Shown here piece by piece: positions 1 through 7,338 of a DNA stretch of 18,701 bases. This DNA comes from HGM04593 sp045647745 (GTDB taxonomy: Bacteria; Bacteroidota; Bacteroidia; Bacteroidales; Bacteroidaceae), in assembly GCA_045647745.1 (NCBI GenBank), contig JAZRMQ010000014.1:1-18701 (forward strand), written 5' to 3'. A model generated the notes under the pieces. The model was not told the DNA's origin, ran no database searches, and saw nothing but the letters and a program-made list of their open reading frames with translations. The first letter of the stretch is position 1. Each line of letters begins with the position of its first letter. Position numbers and translations under genes: made by a program.

Positions 1-116
1 TACTCACCCGTGCGCCGGTCGTCTTTTGAAGCAAGCTTCAAAAAACCCCTCGACTTGCATGTGTTAAGCCTGTAGCTAGCGTTCATCCTGAGCCAGGATC
101 AAACTCTTCGTTGTAA
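1..116 (-). rRNA. 16S ribosomal RNA, 5' end only (partial)
   Basis: The reverse complement contains the universal 5' 16S segment AGAGTTTGATCCTGGCTCAG followed by GATGAACGCTAGCTACAGG and the CACATGCAAGTCGAGG segment, the form found in Bacteroidetes. Only the first roughly 116 bases are in the window; the gene runs off the left edge. The variable helix near position 40 is a perfect hairpin (TTTTGAAG, CTTG, CTTCAAAA). The exact mature 5' end, about 110-116, is inferred from the usual start a few bases before AGAGTTTGATC and is not read directly. Confidence 0.97.
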
Positions 117-349
117 ATTTTGTATCTGTAACTGATAAAGATTAACTCTATCAGTGTTCTTACCGTTGTTTGTATACTGGCCGGAATAATATGTTTTCAA
201 ATTATTGACGGTTCGTTTTTCGTTCCTTACGCTTCTTGCTAAAAGAAATAATCTTAAGCAAGGTTGTACTGCTTGTCTGTAATGGAATGTTGTCAAGGAT
301 CTATCGTGCTTGTCGACACGGACCGCGTTACCGCGTTACTTGCCGAAAG
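117..349 (-). other. rRNA operon 5' leader
   Basis: About 230 bases between the predicted transcription start and the 16S 5' end. No protein-coding signal is convincing here; a short reading frame spanning it runs into the 16S gene. It contains a clean hairpin at 132-154 (CTGATAGAG, TTAAT, CTTTATCAG on the minus strand, nine pairs including one G-U). Such leader hairpins usually serve in pre-rRNA processing or antitermination; which one applies here is not visible. Confidence 0.7.
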
Positions 350-355
350 CGAGTG

Positions 356-386
356 CAAAGGTATAACTATTTTTTTTAACTGCAAA
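356..386 (-). promoter_or_regulatory. rRNA operon promoter (Bacteroidetes type)
   Basis: On the minus strand, TTTG (383-386) lies 19 bases before TACCTTTG (356-363), a perfect match to the Bacteroidetes -33/-7 consensus TTTG-N19-TAnnTTTG. Start of transcription should be near 349. The DNA upstream (387-480) is very AT-rich, as expected for an UP-like element of a strong rRNA promoter. The rest of the interval up to the dnaG promoter (481-572) shows no gene and no other clear element. Confidence 0.85.
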
Positions 387-572
387 CATTCTTAGAATAT
401 TTTTTAAAGAAAAACGCAAAAATTTCTATTTAGAGAGATTTCTGTATCACATTTTACAAATATTGTTCAAATATATTAAAATAATAATTGGATTTGCCTT
501 TTTGCACTATCAAAGATTTTACAAAAAAATCCGCTAATCGGCACATCGGCGTTAAAAAGGGAATAGTTTTGT

Positions 573-603
573 TTTGCACAACGCGGAGTTTGCAGTATCT
601 TTA
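573..603 (+). promoter_or_regulatory. dnaG promoter (Bacteroidetes type)
   Basis: TTTG (573-576), 19 bases, then TATCTTTA (596-603), one mismatch from TAnnTTTG. Transcription would start near 610, only about 15 bases before the dnaG ATG at 625. This also shows that the in-frame TTG at 574 lies inside the promoter and cannot be the start codon. Confidence 0.75.
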
Positions 604-624
604 CACTTGTTATACCTTATATAT

Positions 625-2631
625 ATGATAGACAGAAAAACCATAGAGCAGATAATGGACACAGCCAAAGTTGAAGAGGTTGTGGGCGATTTTGTTGCAT
701 TGCGCCGCCGCGGCGTGAATATGATTGGACTTTGCCCGTTCCACAATGAAAAAACACCCTCGTTCACCGTGTCGCCATCAAAGAACCTATGGAAATGCTT
801 TGGTTGCGGCAAGGGCGGCAAACCGGTTCATTTTATTATGGAACACGAGCAGTTGAGCTACCCCGATGCGCTGAGGTGGCTTGCGAAGAAATATCATATA
901 GAGATTAAGGAACGAGAAATGACCGACGAGGAGAAGCGCGAAGAGAGTATTCGTGAAAGCCTTTTTGTCATCAATCAATTTGCGCACCAGCACTTTATCG
1001 ACACTTTGCACGAGAGCGAAGAGGGAAAGGCTATCGGCCTTAACTATTTTCGTCATCGAGGCCTGCGCGACGAGACAATAAAAAAATTCTGCTTGGGCTA
1101 TTCGCTTGAACGTCGCGACAGCTTTGCCCAAAAGGCAATAACCGCAGGATACAACCCCGAGCTTATTGCAAAAACCGGCGTATGCTACAGCACCGACGAC
1201 GGCCGACTACAGGACCGTTTCTGGGGGCGCGTAATCTTTCCCGTGCATACAATATCGGGAAAGATTGTCGCATTCGGTGGCCGCATATTGCAGAACAATG
1301 CCAAGGCTGCAAAATATGTCAACTCACCCGAGAGCGAGATTTACCACAAAAGCGACCACCTCTACGGCCTCTACTTTTCAAAACAAGCCATAATGCAGAA
1401 GGACCGCTGTATACTCGTTGAGGGTTATCTTGATGTAATCTCAATGCACCAAGCAGGAATACAAAATGTTGTAGCATCATCGGGAACATCACTCACCACA
1501 GGGCAGATTAGGCTGATACACCGTTTCACCGACAACGTAACCCTGCTCTACGACGGCGACAAAGCCGGAATAAAGGCATCTATCCGAGGAATAGATATGC
1601 TTTTGGAAGAGGGGATGAACATCAATGTTGTTCTGCTACCCGAAGGTGAAGACCCCGACAGCTACGCACAGACACACTCTACCGAAGAGGTTGAACAATA
1701 TATTGAAAGAAACAAGGTCGACTTTATACGTTTCAAGACCAATCTTTTGCTCGACGAGGTGGGCGAAGACCCGATACGTCGCGCCGGGCTCATTGGCGAT
1801 GTAGTAAAGAGCATAGCCGTTGTGCCCAACGAAATTCTGCGCAGCGAATATATAAAAAAGTGCAGCGAGATGCTAAATATCGGCGAGCAGCTACTTGTGA
1901 AAGAGGTAGCAAAGCTTAGACGACAGAAGGCCGAGGAGGCACACAAAAAACAGAGTACAAGCAACGAAAACACAGCAGAGGAGCCCGCCAGCAACAGCGA
2001 GACAACAACCATCGACGAGTTCCAGCAAAGCATCATAAGCAACTACAACAACCCGTTGCACCACAAGGAGAAAGCCATCATACAGTTTTTGCTGAAAAAC
2101 GGCAACAAGACATTGCAAGTGCCCGAAAACAAAAAAAGCGGCACGCCGACATTCACCGAGACTATTAATTCGCACCTCCACTACTCCTTCAGCGACGACG
2201 GCATAGAACTCTCGCACCCACTATACAAAAAAATCTTTGCCGAGGCCGGTGAATATGCCAACGACCCCAATTTCAACCCCGAGAACCACTTTATGGCGCA
2301 CCCCGACGTTGAAATATCAAGGCTCACCGCGGAATTATGCGGAGAGAAATATATGCTGAGCAAATTCTTTGCCGAGCAAGCGAATGACGAGCGCAACGAG
2401 CAAGCTGTAATGTTTGAACAGACAACACGCCTTGCAATAGCATACAAACTGAGCATTGTAGACGAAATGCTTAAAGAGACAATGAACCGCCTGAAAGACC
2501 CCGGAGTGCTATCCAACCCGGCCGCACTGCAAGAGGCAATGGAGGATTTAAAATACCTCAAAGAGACACAAGGCGCATTGAATGACGTGCTACGAGAATA
2601 TGGATTCGGCAACGTCGCTATAAACGTTTAG
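625..2631 (+). CDS. dnaG: DNA primase
   Basis: Bacterial replicative primase, which makes the RNA primers for leading and lagging strand synthesis with the DnaB helicase. The 668-residue product has the expected order. A CHC2 zinc finger uses Cys37, His40, Cys58 and Cys61 (LCPFH and CFGCGKGG). The central catalytic core has a Toprim domain with Glu266 in LVEGYLD and the metal-binding pair Asp310/Asp312 in YDGDKAG. A polar Ser/Asn/Glu-rich linker at about residues 440-470 leads to a C-terminal helical, helicase-binding region that is poorly conserved, as usual. The ATG at 625 is chosen because the protein then begins with the family's MIDRKTIEQI-type N-terminus and the earlier TTG at 574 lies in the promoter. 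Monocistronic, divergent from the rRNA operon. In E. coli dnaG lies with rpsU and rpoD; here it stands alone. Confidence 0.97.
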   Translation: MIDRKTIEQIMDTAKVEEVVGDFVALRRRGVNMIGLCPFHNEKTPSFTVSPSKNLWKCFGCGKGGKPVHFIMEHEQLSYPDALRWLAKKYHIEIKEREMTDEEKREESIRESLFVINQFAHQHFIDTLHESEEGKAIGLNYFRHRGLRDETIKKFCLGYSLERRDSFAQKAITAGYNPELIAKTGVCYSTDDGRLQDRFWGRVIFPVHTISGKIVAFGGRILQNNAKAAKYVNSPESEIYHKSDHLYGLYFSKQAIMQKDRCILVEGYLDVISMHQAGIQNVVASSGTSLTTGQIRLIHRFTDNVTLLYDGDKAGIKASIRGIDMLLEEGMNINVVLLPEGEDPDSYAQTHSTEEVEQYIERNKVDFIRFKTNLLLDEVGEDPIRRAGLIGDVVKSIAVVPNEILRSEYIKKCSEMLNIGEQLLVKEVAKLRRQKAEEAHKKQSTSNENTAEEPASNSETTTIDEFQQSIISNYNNPLHHKEKAIIQFLLKNGNKTLQVPENKKSGTPTFTETINSHLHYSFSDDGIELSHPLYKKIFAEAGEYANDPNFNPENHFMAHPDVEISRLTAELCGEKYMLSKFFAEQANDERNEQAVMFEQTTRLAIAYKLSIVDEMLKETMNRLKDPGVLSNPAALQEAMEDLKYLKETQGALNDVLREYGFGNVAINV

Positions 2632-2714
2632 CAACAAAGCATCGCCGGCACGAGCAGCGGATTAAACGCAGCACATACAACACGCGCGCGTGTATATAAT
2701 AAGGTAAAAAAACA

Positions 2715-2740
2715 CAGGTTGCACCCAAAAGTGCAACCTG
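2715..2740. terminator. Bidirectional intrinsic terminator between dnaG and folE
   Basis: Perfect 10-bp stem CAGGTTGCAC / GTGCAACCTG with a six-base loop. On the plus strand it is followed by CCTTATTTTT and on the minus strand by TGTTTTTTTACC, so both convergent transcripts can end here. The remaining spacer (2632-2714 and 2741-2814) shows nothing else. Confidence 0.88.
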
Positions 2741-2814
2741 CCTTATTTTTCACAACACACAAATTATAGATTCTTTCTCAGCTATACTCCGTCAGAATGA
2801 CAAACTAATAAGAA

Positions 2815-3393
2815 TCATCTATTCCTCAACAAGTTCATAAACTCCTCGCGAGTCTTTGCTTGATTGAACGCTCCACAAAAGTCGGACGTCGTGGTGACAG
2901 AGTTCTGCTTTTTAACGCCACGCATCTGCATACACAAGTGCTGCGCCTCAACAACAACCATCACGCCAAGTGGGTTAAGCGTCTTTTGAATACACTCCTT
3001 TATTTGCAGTGTAAGCCTCTCCTGCACCTGTAAACGGCGCGAAAAGACCTCAACCACACGAGCAATCTTGCTCAAACCGGTTATGTAACCATTAGGGATA
3101 TACGCCACGTGCACCTTGCCAAAGAAAGGCAAAATATGATGCTCGCACAAAGAGTAAAAGTCAATATCCTTAACAATAACCATTTGGCTATAATCTTCCT
3201 TGAACATTGCTCCACGCAAGATAGCCTCGGGGTCCTCGTTATAGCCGGCTGTTGTATCAAGAATTGCACGCGCCACACGCTCGGGAGTTTTCAACAACCC
3301 CTCGCGCTGGTTGTCTTCGCCAATGAGCTCCAACATTTTACCACAGCACTCTTTCAAGCCCTCAATACGCTTTTCTCTATCCTCTCCACTCAT
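2815..3393 (-). CDS. folE: GTP cyclohydrolase I
   Basis: Converts GTP to 7,8-dihydroneopterin triphosphate, the first step of tetrahydrofolate synthesis and, through the same product, of queuosine precursor synthesis. The 192-residue protein is the normal bacterial size. Zinc ligands Cys83 and His86 lie in SLCEHHILPF and Cys154 in QHLCMQMRGV. The RRLQVQERLT segment (residues 119-128) and the substrate-binding E-A-Q-H region are intact. It is the last gene of a minus-strand operon, seven bases after the SPOR-domain gene, and is followed by the shared terminator. folK of the same pathway lies in this window at 13896, and queA of the queuosine pathway at 12829, in a different operon. Confidence 0.97.
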   Translation of the reverse strand: MSGEDREKRIEGLKECCGKMLELIGEDNQREGLLKTPERVARAILDTTAGYNEDPEAILRGAMFKEDYSQMVIVKDIDFYSLCEHHILPFFGKVHVAYIPNGYITGLSKIARVVEVFSRRLQVQERLTLQIKECIQKTLNPLGVMVVVEAQHLCMQMRGVKKQNSVTTTSDFCGAFNQAKTREEFMNLLRNR

Positions 3394-3400
3394 TTTAATA

Positions 3401-3844
3401 TCAATAAGGCAGGTTTATCAAACATTTTTTAACCGAAATTTCCCTGAACTTTTTTGTCGCCCTCAAGCGATACATTAAAAGCTCAGCCTCCTCTCGTGTG
3501 CGAAAATCGCCATATTCACAGGTTCTTATAGGCGACTCAAAGACCACATACACCTCGGCACCGGGATAGTTGTCACGCATATACTTGGCCATAGCATTTG
3601 CCTCGTCACGTGCTTGACGAGAGTTGTTACCCGAATACACCAACACCCTGTAACCCTCGACCTGACGAGCCTCGCCGTTGGCATTTGCCATCGAGCCCAT
3701 CAGATTGATAAGCTTATCGGGTTGGGTTATGCGTACCTTTCCCTCACCAAGAGCATAGCTCTCGATTTCGGAGATAATATTGCTCTGCGCTCCGGCATAG
3801 AGAGCGCAGAACAATATTGATATAAGCATTGCTACGCGTTTCAT
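3401..3844 (-). CDS. SPOR-domain (peptidoglycan-binding) exported protein
   Basis: A 147-residue protein with a clear Sec signal peptide: charged MKR, a hydrophobic stretch at residues 4-17, and likely cleavage after Ala19 in the AGA-QS sequence. The mature C-terminal half (about residues 62-140) has the SPOR-like pattern: GYRVLVYSGNNSRQA, an alternating helix with MAKYM, then VYVVFESPIRTCEYGDF and REEAE. SPOR domains bind denuded glycan strands of peptidoglycan, so a periplasmic envelope role is likely; the exact function is unknown. Its ATG overlaps the tpiA stop codon by one base, which suggests translational coupling. This tpiA, SPOR, folE order is common in Bacteroidales. Confidence 0.82.
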   Translation of the reverse strand: MKRVAMLISILFCALYAGAQSNIISEIESYALGEGKVRITQPDKLINLMGSMANANGEARQVEGYRVLVYSGNNSRQARDEANAMAKYMRDNYPGAEVYVVFESPIRTCEYGDFRTREEAELLMYRLRATKKFREISVKKCLINLPY

Positions 3845-4602
3845 TATTTGAAAGCGTCGATGATACCTTTGAAATCGGCAACCTTGAGAGCAGCACCACC
3901 AATGAGACCGCCATCAACGTTTGGATTAGCAAAAAGTTCTTTTGCATTGCTTGGCTTGCAGCTACCACCGTAGAGGATTGATGTGTTCTCTGCAACCTCA
4001 TTGCCATACTTCTCGGCAATTGTTGAACGGATGTAAGCGTGAATCTCCTCGGCCTGCTCGGGAGTAGCGGTCAAACCTGTACCGATAGCCCATACTGGCT
4101 CGTAAGCAAGGATAATCTTTGAAAAATCCTCGGCAGAAAGGTCGTAGAGTGAACCAGCAAGCTGCTCATATACAACCTGATTCTGAATACCCTTATTGCG
4201 CTCCTCAAGAACCTCGCCAATGCAGAAGATTGGTGTCAAGCCGTTAGCAAGAGCAAGCTGAACTTTCTCCTTAAGAATCTCTGCTGTCTCGCCATAATAT
4301 GCGCGGCGCTCAGAGTGACCAAGGATAACATACTTTGCACCTGTTGATGCTACCATAGAAGCCGAAACCTCACCTGTGTATGCACCAGAAACCTTGTCGG
4401 CGCAGTTCTCGGCACCAACACCAATGACAGCCTCATCAACGATTGGAGTTACCGAAGCAAGGTGAATGAATGGAGTACAAATTACTACATCACAATTTGG
4501 TTTGTCTGCAGCAAGAGCCTCGTTAAGCTCCTTTGCAAGCGCAATACCCTCCTGAAGATTCATATTCATCTTCCAGTTACCTGCAACAATGTTTTTTCTC
4601 AT
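3844..4602 (-). CDS. tpiA: Triosephosphate isomerase
   Basis: Interconverts dihydroxyacetone phosphate and glyceraldehyde 3-phosphate in glycolysis and gluconeogenesis. The 252-residue protein has all catalytic elements: Asn9 and Lys11 in GNWKMN, the electrophile His96 in ILGHSERR, the base Glu168 in LAYEPVWAIGTG (with the flexible loop 6), and the phosphate-binding YGGSCKPSN and GLIGGAAL segments near the C-terminus. Cytoplasmic and dimeric in the family. It is the fourth gene of a six-gene minus-strand operon, 25 bases after the DoxX-like gene. Confidence 0.98.
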   Translation of the reverse strand: MRKNIVAGNWKMNMNLQEGIALAKELNEALAADKPNCDVVICTPFIHLASVTPIVDEAVIGVGAENCADKVSGAYTGEVSASMVASTGAKYVILGHSERRAYYGETAEILKEKVQLALANGLTPIFCIGEVLEERNKGIQNQVVYEQLAGSLYDLSAEDFSKIILAYEPVWAIGTGLTATPEQAEEIHAYIRSTIAEKYGNEVAENTSILYGGSCKPSNAKELFANPNVDGGLIGGAALKVADFKGIIDAFK

Positions 4603-4627
4603 CTTTTTAAAATTTTAAAGGTTTATA

Positions 4628-5860
4628 TTAATTTATATCACTTGTTTCCTGTTCTTTCGTAACCGGCTCGGCCGTTTTTTTACCGGCAGCCTTTTTGTTC
4701 TTTCTATAATCAACTCCCGCCATAAGCACATTGAATAACGAAAATAAAATGAGCCCGCAACACAACAAAAACAGCCAGAAAGGCCAATATTTCATCCTGC
4801 CGTAAGGCGACACAACAGCATCGGGCATCAACGTCGGCGACTTTTCAAGCTCCTCGACCGATGGAATATCAGCTGCAGCCCATTTGCCCACAATCACTCC
4901 ATCTTTCAACAGCACAAGTCCCGGGTTAGAGCGTAGCATAGAGCGCAGCATAACCTCATCGGCCCAAAACATCGGGTACTCGGCACCCGTACGCTTTTCC
5001 CACAGAAGCACCTCCTCCTCACCCGATGAAGAGACAGCACAAAAGCGAATATTATTCGCTGTGCAGTAGTCATACAGGTCATTTATCTTATCAATATGCG
5101 TTACCGCCGCAGACTCGACTCTTTCAATGGGGATAATACAGACATACCCTGTATCGGCAAGCAATTCATCAGCAAGTTCAATATCACTCTCCCAATCAAT
5201 AATCGAAAATTCTATCTGCTCGCCCTCTTTGCCACCTTTTGAGGCATCATCAACAAGAGGAGCTCCAACCATCGAGCGCAAATCATTGCCCACCGCATAG
5301 GTTCCAAAATCAATCAAAGGAAGATGCGACAGACAGAATGATTGCAGACCGAAGATGTAACAGAGCGAAAAGAGCACAATCGCCCAACGGATTTTGTCAC
5401 CCTGTTTAAGAAGAAACAATGACCGACCCCAAAAAACCACAAATGCAAAGAAGAGCAAAAGCAGATTTTTAAGAAATGTTGCACCGTTGGACAATGTTAC
5501 AGACTCGCCAAAGCAACCGCAATCACTTACTGCACCACTCACCCACAAATAGAGCGAGAGAGGGGTAAACAGCAACATTGCAAGAAGCGCCACAAATGAC
5601 ACTGTACGGCGATAGACTCCAACCAAAAGATAAAAGCCCAACAAGAATTCAATGGCAGCCTGTGCTATGGCAACCGCCAACAACCAATCGTCGGAGATTG
5701 CAGGCAAAGAGAATGCAGCCGCATACTCCTGAAGTTTGTACACAGCACCAACCGGGTCAACAGCCTTCAGCAAACCCGACAACATCATCACCAATGCGAG
5801 CAACCAACGGCACACATTGACAAGGATTATACGCCACCTATTCCTGCTCAGCGACACCAT
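4628..5860 (-). CDS. DoxX/MauE-like membrane protein with thioredoxin-fold-like domain (BT_3928-type)
   Basis: A 410-residue membrane protein. The N-terminal 160 residues hold four hydrophobic helices of the DoxX/MauE type (for example WLLALVMMLSGLLKAVDP and LLGFYLLVGVYRR), with Cys residues in SDCGCFGES as in MauE-like proteins. A further helix lies at about 165-180. Then comes a soluble region (about 200-360) resembling a thioredoxin fold, including SNPGLVLLKDGVIVGKW, but with no CxxC active site there. A last helix is at about 370-390 and the tail is Lys-rich. The family is conserved in Bacteroidales beside tpiA; I believe NCBI names it after BT_3928. A role in envelope redox or electron transfer is a guess from the fold. 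Its start overlaps the preceding gene's end by 23 bases. Confidence 0.75.
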   Translation of the reverse strand: MVSLSRNRWRIILVNVCRWLLALVMMLSGLLKAVDPVGAVYKLQEYAAAFSLPAISDDWLLAVAIAQAAIEFLLGFYLLVGVYRRTVSFVALLAMLLFTPLSLYLWVSGAVSDCGCFGESVTLSNGATFLKNLLLLFFAFVVFWGRSLFLLKQGDKIRWAIVLFSLCYIFGLQSFCLSHLPLIDFGTYAVGNDLRSMVGAPLVDDASKGGKEGEQIEFSIIDWESDIELADELLADTGYVCIIPIERVESAAVTHIDKINDLYDYCTANNIRFCAVSSSGEEEVLLWEKRTGAEYPMFWADEVMLRSMLRSNPGLVLLKDGVIVGKWAAADIPSVEELEKSPTLMPDAVVSPYGRMKYWPFWLFLLCCGLILFSLFNVLMAGVDYRKNKKAAGKKTAEPVTKEQETSDIN

Positions 5861-6389
5861 TCTTTATCAAAGCAAAGACTGCATAGTTTATCATATCCAT
5901 ATAGTTCGCATCTACACCCTCTGAGACCTTTGTCTCGCCACCAAGCTCCTCAATCTGCTTTGTACGCCATATTTTTGTGAGGATAAGATCGGTGTAAGAT
6001 GTCACTCGCATTCCACGCCACGCCTCGTTGTAGTCGTGATTTTTTTTCTTCATCAACTCAAGAGTCTCTTTCGCCTTAACATCATAAAGCGCCATAGCCT
6101 CATCGGGGGTAATATCGCAATTATCGGCAAAGCCTTTCTCAAGCTGAACAAGAGATATCAATCCGTAGTTGACAATTCCAATAAACTCGGGCACAATACC
6201 CTCGCCCACCATATTTTCGGCACCAGTCTCAAGATTGCGTATACGCTTAGCCTTTATGTATATTTGATCGGTCAACGACTCGGGGCGCATAATTCGCCAC
6301 GATGCACCGTAGTCGTACAATTTTTTACTAAACAACTCACGGCACACAGCCAACACCTTCTCAAACTCTTTGTTAGTATTATTTGCCAT
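5838..6389 (-). CDS. DUF1599 (Nmad1-like) protein with two internal repeats
   Basis: A 183-residue soluble protein of the DUF1599 family. It is built of two copies of the same unit about 93 residues apart. Unit 1 has DYGASWRIMR (from residue 26), a TDQI segment, then EG and NYG (74-76). Unit 2 has DYNEAWRGMR (from residue 119), a TDLI segment, then EG and NYA (168-170). The conserved Asp-Tyr, Trp-Arg, Met-Arg and Asn-Tyr positions suggest a ligand site in each unit. The family has been linked by others to nucleotide modification; no activity can be read here. In many Bacteroidales folP sits just upstream of this gene; here a glycosyltransferase does, nine bases away. Confidence 0.85.
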   Translation of the reverse strand: MANNTNKEFEKVLAVCRELFSKKLYDYGASWRIMRPESLTDQIYIKAKRIRNLETGAENMVGEGIVPEFIGIVNYGLISLVQLEKGFADNCDITPDEAMALYDVKAKETLELMKKKNHDYNEAWRGMRVTSYTDLILTKIWRTKQIEELGGETKVSEGVDANYMDMINYAVFALIKNGVAEQE

Positions 6390-6398
6390 TTTAAAATA

Positions 6399-7139
6399 TC
6401 ATTTATTTGCCTTTGGATATTTGCGGAACCAACTGCCAACCTTCAACTTTATCACACCAAAGAAAGCCTCGCTAAAAATTCCGCCACTCATTTTAGATGT
6501 TCCAAGCACTCGATTGACAAAAATCACCGGAACTTCCTTTATCTTGAAGCCACACTTATATGTGGTAAATTTCATCTCTATCTGGAAAGCATAACCTTTG
6601 AAACGGATATTGTCAAGGTCAATCGTCTCGAGCACCTTACGTCTGTAACAATTAAAGCCGGCCGTGGTGTCAAATACTGGCAGACGAGTGATAAAGCGCA
6701 CATACTTTGATGCAAAATAGGACATCAGCACACGCCCCATAGGCCAGTTAACCACATTGACACCCGTCACATAACGGCTACCAACAGAGAGGTCGTAACC
6801 ATCTTTTGCGCAAGCCTCATAAAGCAAGGGAACATCTTTGGGATCGTGAGAAAAATCAGCGTCCATCTCAAAAATATACTCATAGCCTTTTTCCAGTGAC
6901 CACTTAAAGCCGGCCACGTAGGCCGTTCCAAGCCCTAACTTACCCGAGCGCTCTATTATATGCACCCTGCCGGGATACTGCTCCATCATCTGTTTGACAA
7001 TAGCAGCCGTGCCATCGGGAGAGGCATCATCGACAACAAGCACGTCAAAGCCGTGTTCAAGAGCCATCAACGTATGAATCATACGTTCGATATTCTCTTT
7101 TTCGTTATACGTTGGAATAATTATTACGCTATCATTCAT
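6399..7139 (-). CDS. Polyprenol-phosphate-mannose synthase-like glycosyltransferase (GT2)
   Basis: A 246-residue GT-A fold family 2 glycosyltransferase of the DPM1 type, which moves a sugar (mannose in characterised members) from a nucleotide donor to polyprenyl phosphate on the inner membrane face. Visible motifs are VIIIPTYNEKENI at the start, VVDDASPDG (Asp37, Asp38), the metal-binding DAD at 93-95 in FEMDADFSHDP, and GSRYVTG. The C-terminal VNRVLGTSKMS segment is typical of this subfamily. There is no membrane-helix extension, so it is the DPM1-only form. The start at 7139 gives the family's usual N-terminus; an in-frame ATG at 7160 would add seven residues and is also possible. First gene of the six-gene operon, just behind a good promoter. 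Confidence 0.88.
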   Translation of the reverse strand: MNDSVIIIPTYNEKENIERMIHTLMALEHGFDVLVVDDASPDGTAAIVKQMMEQYPGRVHIIERSGKLGLGTAYVAGFKWSLEKGYEYIFEMDADFSHDPKDVPLLYEACAKDGYDLSVGSRYVTGVNVVNWPMGRVLMSYFASKYVRFITRLPVFDTTAGFNCYRRKVLETIDLDNIRFKGYAFQIEMKFTTYKCGFKIKEVPVIFVNRVLGTSKMSGGIFSEAFFGVIKLKVGSWFRKYPKANK

Positions 7140-7192
7140 AATTGCAAATTTACCGCGCAAAAGCCACTAAAAAAGCCACGCGCTACAACCTA

Positions 7193-7223
7193 CAAAGGTA
7201 AATGAAATACAAATAACTGCAAA
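7193..7223 (-). promoter_or_regulatory. Promoter of the glycosyltransferase-to-folE operon
   Basis: On the minus strand, TTTG (7220-7223), 19 bases, TACCTTTG (7193-7200): a perfect match to the Bacteroidetes consensus and the same -7 octamer as the rRNA promoter. Transcription should start near 7186, about 47 bases before the chosen start codon. Confidence 0.83.
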
Positions 7224-7278
7224 CTAAAAGTTAAAATAATATTTAATTTATATATAAAACAACGCAGAGAGGCCTATT

Positions 7279-7312
7279 TTTGCAATAGTTTCATTTTTTA
7301 TCACTATCTTCG
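7279..7312 (+). promoter_or_regulatory. miaB promoter (probable)
   Basis: TTTG (7279-7282), 22 bases, TATCTTCG (7305-7312). The -7 box is one base off TAnnTTTG and the spacer is slightly long. Transcription would start near 7319, about 20 bases before the GTG start codon of miaB. Confidence 0.55.
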
Positions 7313-7338
7313 CAACCGGTTCTTAAAGATAGATAACA

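Noticed and set aside
99..296. 65-codon minus-strand frame in the rRNA leader
   Set aside because: It overlaps the 16S 5' end and the leader hairpin; no coding signal beyond an open frame.
574..624. TTG start giving dnaG 17 extra residues
   Set aside because: The codon lies within the -33 box of the dnaG promoter and the extra residues are not family-like.
117..624. tRNA gene in the rRNA flanking region
   Set aside because: No cloverleaf or T-loop GGTTCRA-type signal was seen on either strand.
6036..6710. Plus-strand open frame of 224 codons
   Set aside because: It runs antisense across two recognised genes (DUF1599 and glycosyltransferase) and has no domain features.
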